Assembly (NCBI GenBank): GCA_900128585.1
Contig: LT642164.1
Span: forward strand, 9,425 to 49,641
DNA: 40,217 nucleotides
DNA from: Stramenopiles sp. TOSAG23-3
Taxonomy: Eukaryota > Sar
Direction of reading: 5' to 3'
A program made the position numbers and the translations under genes. Shown piece after piece: positions 35,818-40,217 of the stretch. Numbering within the stretch: position 1 is the first letter of the stretch; every line of letters starts with the position of its first letter. The notes beneath the pieces were generated by a model, which saw only the letters and a list, made by a program, of their open reading frames with translations, did no database searches and was not told the origin of the DNA.

Positions 35818-38800
35818 TTAGAGCTCCTCTCTGTATGTGGCAGCCAGCATATCCTCACCAGAAGCATACGTCAAGGAATAGTTTGCTTTTCCTTGAAGTA
35901 TGTAGGCATCCCTAGGTGCTTTGGTTTTCTTTACGGCCTTTCCTTTTTTCTCTTCGCCGCTTAGTAGAAATAAACCGCGGCGGTGATAATCAACCAAGGC
36001 GGATTGTAGTTGCCTGTTTTCGGTACGAATAGCTCTCACCTGAGCGCGACACAATTCTTTGTATGAGACGGAAGCGGCAAACATTTGCCATTTCATGATT
36101 GACCAAGCAAGGGGCATTTTCATTACCTTTTTTTCAATTTCTTTTCTAGTTTCTGCAAACAATTCGCGTTGGTTCAGCATTGTGCACTGCCATGCAGTGG
36201 AACGCCAACTACGAAAAGTTACGGCTTTGTCTTTTGCTTTTTGTTTGTCCTTAACTGAGACAAAAAATTCCTTGATTTTGTCGCATGTCCATAATCTATT
36301 TGTCCATTCAAAGACGGCCCATTTCAGATCGGACACTCTCTTTCTCAATGCTACTGTCAAGAGTAGCTTTCTCAGCGTTCGCCTCCGCTTTACCATGGCT
36401 AGCCACATTGTGAAACAGCGGAACATGTTTTTCTTTCCTTCTTGCCTCATTGACTGATCGGCGGCTTGTTTGCAATTCTTCTTCACTGTGTTGCGCATCC
36501 ATTGCTTATGATCATAAAGCACCATGGCTCTGACAGATAACTGCCATTTTTGGAGAGTCAGTCGTAAATGGCTGCGCTTCTTCCATGATAGGCCTGCGTG
36601 GGCAACAAAACGTATATTTCTCATCCGCTGAGCCTCCAAATGCCAGTCGTTAAAAGCCAGTCGTTCGTTTCTCAACTTCCAACGTTTCGCGAACCGAAAC
36701 AGATAATTGTGCGCCCGCACTATTCTCTCGTGCCTGTGTGTCCAGAGGTTTATGCCAATTCTGCAGTAATTTTTTGCCAGAATTTTAAAGGCCACATTCA
36801 TTTGCCTCCTTTGCAAAACTCTATGCCTGGCATGATCGACCCAAGTATAAAAGTGACCAGCTAAACTCCGGTGCGATATTCGAAATACAATATTGTTGAC
36901 AATCTTACGCTCGTGTTTGATTTTGTGTGCATGATCGGCCCATGATTGAAAGGAATTGTATTTTGTTCTCAAATTCCATGCAATTGTCAATTTTCTTTTC
37001 ACTTCAAGCACTCGAGTCAAATGTCTCGCACGTAAATGCCACATCTTGACGCAACTTTGAAGGGCATGCCTGTACATTGAGCGCAATATTCTACCTCCAA
37101 TTAAGCGTCTCCTGTACGTTAAATGGGCAAAGTAATGCCATTCGTCAAACAGGAACCCAAGATATCTTCTTCTCTCTTTCGCAAACAGTTTTTTAACTAT
37201 ACTTTGTATGTGGGCCTCCTTTTTCCACGCGATAAATACTTTCATTTGAAAACGGACCAGCACGAGCACGTCTTGCTTCTTCCGAAGTCGGTGGTAGTGC
37301 TTGCACCAGTGGTTCATGTACTGCAATTTCCTCAGCGCATCGACCTTCTGAATCTTTCTCCATCTGTGAAGAAGTCTGCAGATGGCCTTCTTCCTTTCTC
37401 TGATTCGAACAGCGCTATTTGACATTTTGTGAAAGTATTTGTATACAACCTGCCTGTCCTTTTGAAGAATTAAAGCCGCAAACCTCTTCAAAACCCTGCC
37501 TTGCTTTGCCCATTTTTGAATGGCCACTTGAAGGTTTTTGTGTCTGAACTTGAAAATAATTTTGCGTACACTGGTCTGCTTGAAAAGCTCTGCCTTTACA
37601 GCATTGTGCCATCCTTGTAGTACCTTCCGCTGCTTAAATTTTTCAATTAAATTCTTTGCCTGCTGCACTCGAAAGTGTTCTTTGGCGACTGTGCTGCTGT
37701 ATCTACTCCATCGTCCCAAAAGCTTGCGGACCAGAAACCTCTCTCTAGATTCCCAAAAATACCCAATTTTCTTGAGCAGCAAAACATGTCGCTTCCAAGA
37801 TTGGAACGAACGTAAGCAATTACGTTTGAAGCAACCCCTAGTTATACTTTTAATTTTCGTCTGTAGACGCTTGCGCCTTGCAACTTTGCGACGCCAATTT
37901 CGAAGTCGAATACGGACAATGCCCCACTCTTTCCACTTAATCTGCATTCTGACGGCTTTGCGAAAAAACAACTTCTTTCTCCACATGATAAAGAAGCTAT
38001 TTGTTTTCAGCGTTTGGCACTTTCGCCTTACCCGGTGGAAATAATTCTGGTCCTGCTGAAGATGGCGAAGTGTATTCCATGCGCGTTGAAGCATAAATCT
38101 CCGGCGCCACGCAAACAAGCGCACTGTATTAAGAGCAGCCACGGCTTTTCCGATGTCTGAGTGGTTTGCATTGTGTAAAATCAAGTAAACCGCATTTTTC
38201 CACGACACAAAGCGCTTTCGTAAAGTTTGCCGCTGAAAATAAGCCATAGCGCGATCAGCATGAAACTTTCGCCCGCGTTTCATGTAGAACCTGCGCCATG
38301 ATCTCCATGCTAGCCGCTTATAGCGTCTGCCTAAAGCATTAAAGTTTTTTTGCATAGTTGATCTTCTGTGCCGATGTCGATGACCCTTCCATAGAAGTGT
38401 TGAAAATCCATAATGCAGCTTTCGCTTTTTCCAGGCATTTGTTACTCGAAAAATCACGCGTTGAAATCGACTTTCACAGTTCCATTTGTGGAAAGCACTA
38501 CTCATCAATCCAGTTCTGCAATTTCGCATCATTATATGTACGACTTTCCTCTCTTTCATCCGGGTAGATGTTATAATCTTCCATTTAAAGTAGAAATTGC
38601 GCTTGACGAGGCGTCGGGATTGGTTTTGCTTCATAGACACAATTGCTGACGATCTTTGGTGGTTAATTACATAAAGCTTCATGCGCTGAAGACCGTAGCT
38701 CTTGACGCGCTGGGATCGGCGAATAAACAGCTGCTGCATTTTTCTGTTCTTTTTAGCCTCGAAATAAGTAGCATAAAACTTCATTCCTAGGCGTTGCAGC

Positions 38801-40217
38801 CAGTGCTGAAAAGCTTGGCGGATTTTAATCCGTTTTGTGCGAAAAAACAAGCGCCGCACTTTTGTTCTTTGATCTGACCACACGTTCAAATCTTCCGTGT
38901 CCAAGCGCACGTTTTGAGTTTTTGGCTTTTTGGCAAGTTCATCCACTGCTACTTTAAGCGTTGTGCTCTTGCGCTGCTCGATCCTTAGCATTCTTTCTGC
39001 TTTAACCATCCTGTCTTTGACCAGTTTTGCTGCGTACAAAGCTACGGACATGTCGCTTGCCGCCTCGCTGATCGCATTAATCAGCGCTGTCCCATTCAAG
39101 CTGCTCCGCCTCTTTTTGTCAGATCCATCAACAAAGCTTACGAAATTAGCCATCACAACCCTTAAATCCGGTAGATCTTTCGCCACTTCTATCGCATCCG
39201 CTTCATCTGCCATGCTAACATTTCTTTCTAAATTTCGACGAAAAGTGTTCAAGTGCGTATCCAGCAATGATCGAGAGCGTTCCGGATTACGTGCCGTGGC
39301 ACTGTTGCGGCGTCCAGCTGTCTTTCCCTGAGGCTTAAAGCGAACTCGCTGCTGGAGGGTCCACGCCCTGGCTTTTCGCCTCCTTCGAAGGGAATTCTCA
39401 ACAGAATTTGAAAGGCTGTACAAATACTTTCCGAACTGGCTGCCGAACCTGCTCAGTATGTCTCTATCCCCATTGTCAAAGGCCGCTCCCCCTCTGTGCG
39501 ATGCGACAGCTACTATTTCGAAAAAGTCACCTTCCTTTATATCGCGCTGAGAAAATGGAACAAATATAAGAGAACTTATATCCTCGTCAAATACATGCCC
39601 TATTTGCATTTCTTTGAGAACTGAAGAGTTGTTCTCAATACTAGGTTTGTTTTGTTTCAAAGCAACATCTATCATCGTCGCTAGTTTTCTGTTTCTCACA
39701 ATAACGGTCCCTTCTCCCGGAGACCTGCGAAGAACGCTCCCTTTCTTGTTATCTTCTCGGTTTGGGAGAAACAATTCGACTTTGTCACATTTCAACAGCA
39801 ACGCTGCATCCTCTCGAAAATTGTCAACAGTTTGATAGTATACCCTGTTTTCATAAAATTGCCTTCTGTATTGAGTGCACCATTTAGAAAATTCGCCCCG
39901 CATCGCTTTGAAATCAGTTTTTCGGAGATCCTCTGAGAACACCCGTGCGGTCAGAAACGCAGCGAAAGCTCTTCCGCATTCCATATCTTCAATACTGTAT
40001 TCTCCTCCAAATTTATTTACAAACTGTACCACGCCATGTATTTTCTTCATCGTGCCTGGGGCCACTTTCTGCAAAAGCGGAATACACAATACAGACTTCG
40101 TTCGATACCCAGTAAGCTGGTCAACGTGTTGGTTAAACCCCTCTGTGTAGTATGCGTCTTTCGTGTGGACCACTTCCTTGGTTCTAGCACACTCTGCAAC
40201 AAGTGATGTCCCAGACA
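35818..40217 (-). CDS. GAF-domain protein with Sfi1-like Trp repeats (5' end beyond the window)
   Basis: At least 1465 residues; the frame is open to the right edge, so the N terminus is missing. The visible start is a GAF domain (about 1-100: VAECARTKEVVHTKDAYYTEGFN, then VDQLTGYRTKSVLC and VVQFVNK), like the cyclic-nucleotide-binding GAFs of phosphodiesterases. A second GAF-like domain follows (about 140-270, ending near AFDNGDRDIL). Then comes a basic, Trp-rich array (about 455-1350) with a W or FxxW every ~30-35 residues, as in the centrin-binding repeats of Sfi1, giving a long helix. The C-terminal 100 residues end with a short coiled coil. A centrosome, basal-body or striated-fibre role is inferred. 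The array lacks internal stops over more than 2.6 kb. Confidence 0.85.
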   Translation of the reverse strand, partial: SGTSLVAECARTKEVVHTKDAYYTEGFNQHVDQLTGYRTKSVLCIPLLQKVAPGTMKKIHGVVQFVNKFGGEYSIEDMECGRAFAAFLTARVFSEDLRKTDFKAMRGEFSKWCTQYRRQFYENRVYYQTVDNFREDAALLLKCDKVELFLPNREDNKKGSVLRRSPGEGTVIVRNRKLATMIDVALKQNKPSIENNSSVLKEMQIGHVFDEDISSLIFVPFSQRDIKEGDFFEIVAVASHRGGAAFDNGDRDILSRFGSQFGKYLYSLSNSVENSLRRRRKARAWTLQQRVRFKPQGKTAGRRNSATARNPERSRSLLDTHLNTFRRNLERNVSMADEADAIEVAKDLPDLRVVMANFVSFVDGSDKKRRSSLNGTALINAISEAASDMSVALYAAKLVKDRMVKAERMLRIEQRKSTTLKVAVDELAKKPKTQNVRLDTEDLNVWSDQRTKVRRLFFRTKRIKIRQAFQHWLQRLGMKFYATYFEAKKNRKMQQLFIRRSQRVKSYGLQRMKLYVINHQRSSAIVSMKQNQSRRLVKRNFYFKWKIITSTRMKERKVVHIMMRNCRTGLMSSAFHKWNCESRFQRVIFRVTNAWKKRKLHYGFSTLLWKGHRHRHRRSTMQKNFNALGRRYKRLAWRSWRRFYMKRGRKFHADRAMAYFQRQTLRKRFVSWKNAVYLILHNANHSDIGKAVAALNTVRLFAWRRRFMLQRAWNTLRHLQQDQNYFHRVRRKCQTLKTNSFFIMWRKKLFFRKAVRMQIKWKEWGIVRIRLRNWRRKVARRKRLQTKIKSITRGCFKRNCLRSFQSWKRHVLLLKKIGYFWESRERFLVRKLLGRWSRYSSTVAKEHFRVQQAKNLIEKFKQRKVLQGWHNAVKAELFKQTSVRKIIFKFRHKNLQVAIQKWAKQGRVLKRFAALILQKDRQVVYKYFHKMSNSAVRIRERKKAICRLLHRWRKIQKVDALRKLQYMNHWCKHYHRLRKKQDVLVLVRFQMKVFIAWKKEAHIQSIVKKLFAKERRRYLGFLFDEWHYFAHLTYRRRLIGGRILRSMYRHALQSCVKMWHLRARHLTRVLEVKRKLTIAWNLRTKYNSFQSWADHAHKIKHERKIVNNIVFRISHRSLAGHFYTWVDHARHRVLQRRQMNVAFKILAKNYCRIGINLWTHRHERIVRAHNYLFRFAKRWKLRNERLAFNDWHLEAQRMRNIRFVAHAGLSWKKRSHLRLTLQKWQLSVRAMVLYDHKQWMRNTVKKNCKQAADQSMRQEGKKNMFRCFTMWLAMVKRRRTLRKLLLTVALRKRVSDLKWAVFEWTNRLWTCDKIKEFFVSVKDKQKAKDKAVTFRSWRSTAWQCTMLNQRELFAETRKEIEKKVMKMPLAWSIMKWQMFAASVSYKELCRAQVRAIRTENRQLQSALVDYHRRGLFLLSGEEKKGKAVKKTKAPRDAYILQGKANYSLTYASGEDMLAATYREEL

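Noticed and set aside
1-40217. CRISPR arrays, rRNA genes, intact transposase or reverse transcriptase genes
   Set aside because: No regularly spaced identical repeats with unique spacers, no rRNA core sequence and no transposase/RT motifs were seen on either strand.

Overview
This is nuclear DNA of a unicellular eukaryote, probably a flagellated protist or alga. It carries a U2AF large subunit, an AP-1 clathrin adaptor subunit, a mitochondrial ribosomal protein, secretory-pathway glycosyltransferases and a CFAP36/BART-type ciliary protein. Genes lie on both strands, are mostly single open frames, and are separated by AT-rich spacers full of microsatellites. I found no bacterial operons, CRISPR arrays, tRNAs or rRNAs. 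The lineage cannot be fixed from the sequence alone.

Layout from left to right: an AAAG microsatellite and AT-rich spacer; a PPEF-like phosphatase with EF-hands and a DEP domain (+); U2AF large subunit (-); mitochondrial uL3 (-); a spacer with a long CTTT/CTTTGTTT microsatellite; AP-1 sigma (+), with an intron immediately after its ATG; a type II membrane glycosyltransferase (+); a BART-domain ciliary protein (-); a two-TM protein with a coiled coil (-); a foldback repeat cluster; a membrane protein (+) whose 3' end overlaps an antisense relic of a voltage-gated Ca/Na channel; cytosolic fructose-1,6-bisphosphatase (+); a repeat-rich spacer with a broken small gene; a dual-specificity phosphatase (-); a prolyl-4-hydroxylase-like oxygenase (-) beside a GT25 glycosyltransferase (-); an orphan EF-hand fragment; a RAD16-type SNF2 ATPase (-) with a PARP-type zinc finger and two RINGs; a coiled-coil protein (-); a lysine-rich repeat protein (+); and, running off the right edge, a protein joining GAF domains to a long array of Sfi1-like Trp repeats (-).

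Shared themes are calcium and flagellar/centrosomal biology (EF-hand phosphatase, BART protein, Sfi1-like protein, channel and EF-hand relics) and secretory glycosylation (two glycosyltransferases and a P4H). These are neighbours rather than a demonstrated pathway. The most unusual signals are: the GAF plus Sfi1 architecture; the PARP-finger and second RING on RAD16; two coding relics too short to appear as normal genes (channel domain III S6, EF-hand); and a repeat family that sits just downstream of four stop codons, always in the sense of the gene.

Start codons were chosen as ATG throughout. Several frames stay open further upstream, but only through TTG or GTG codons, which I did not accept as starts.
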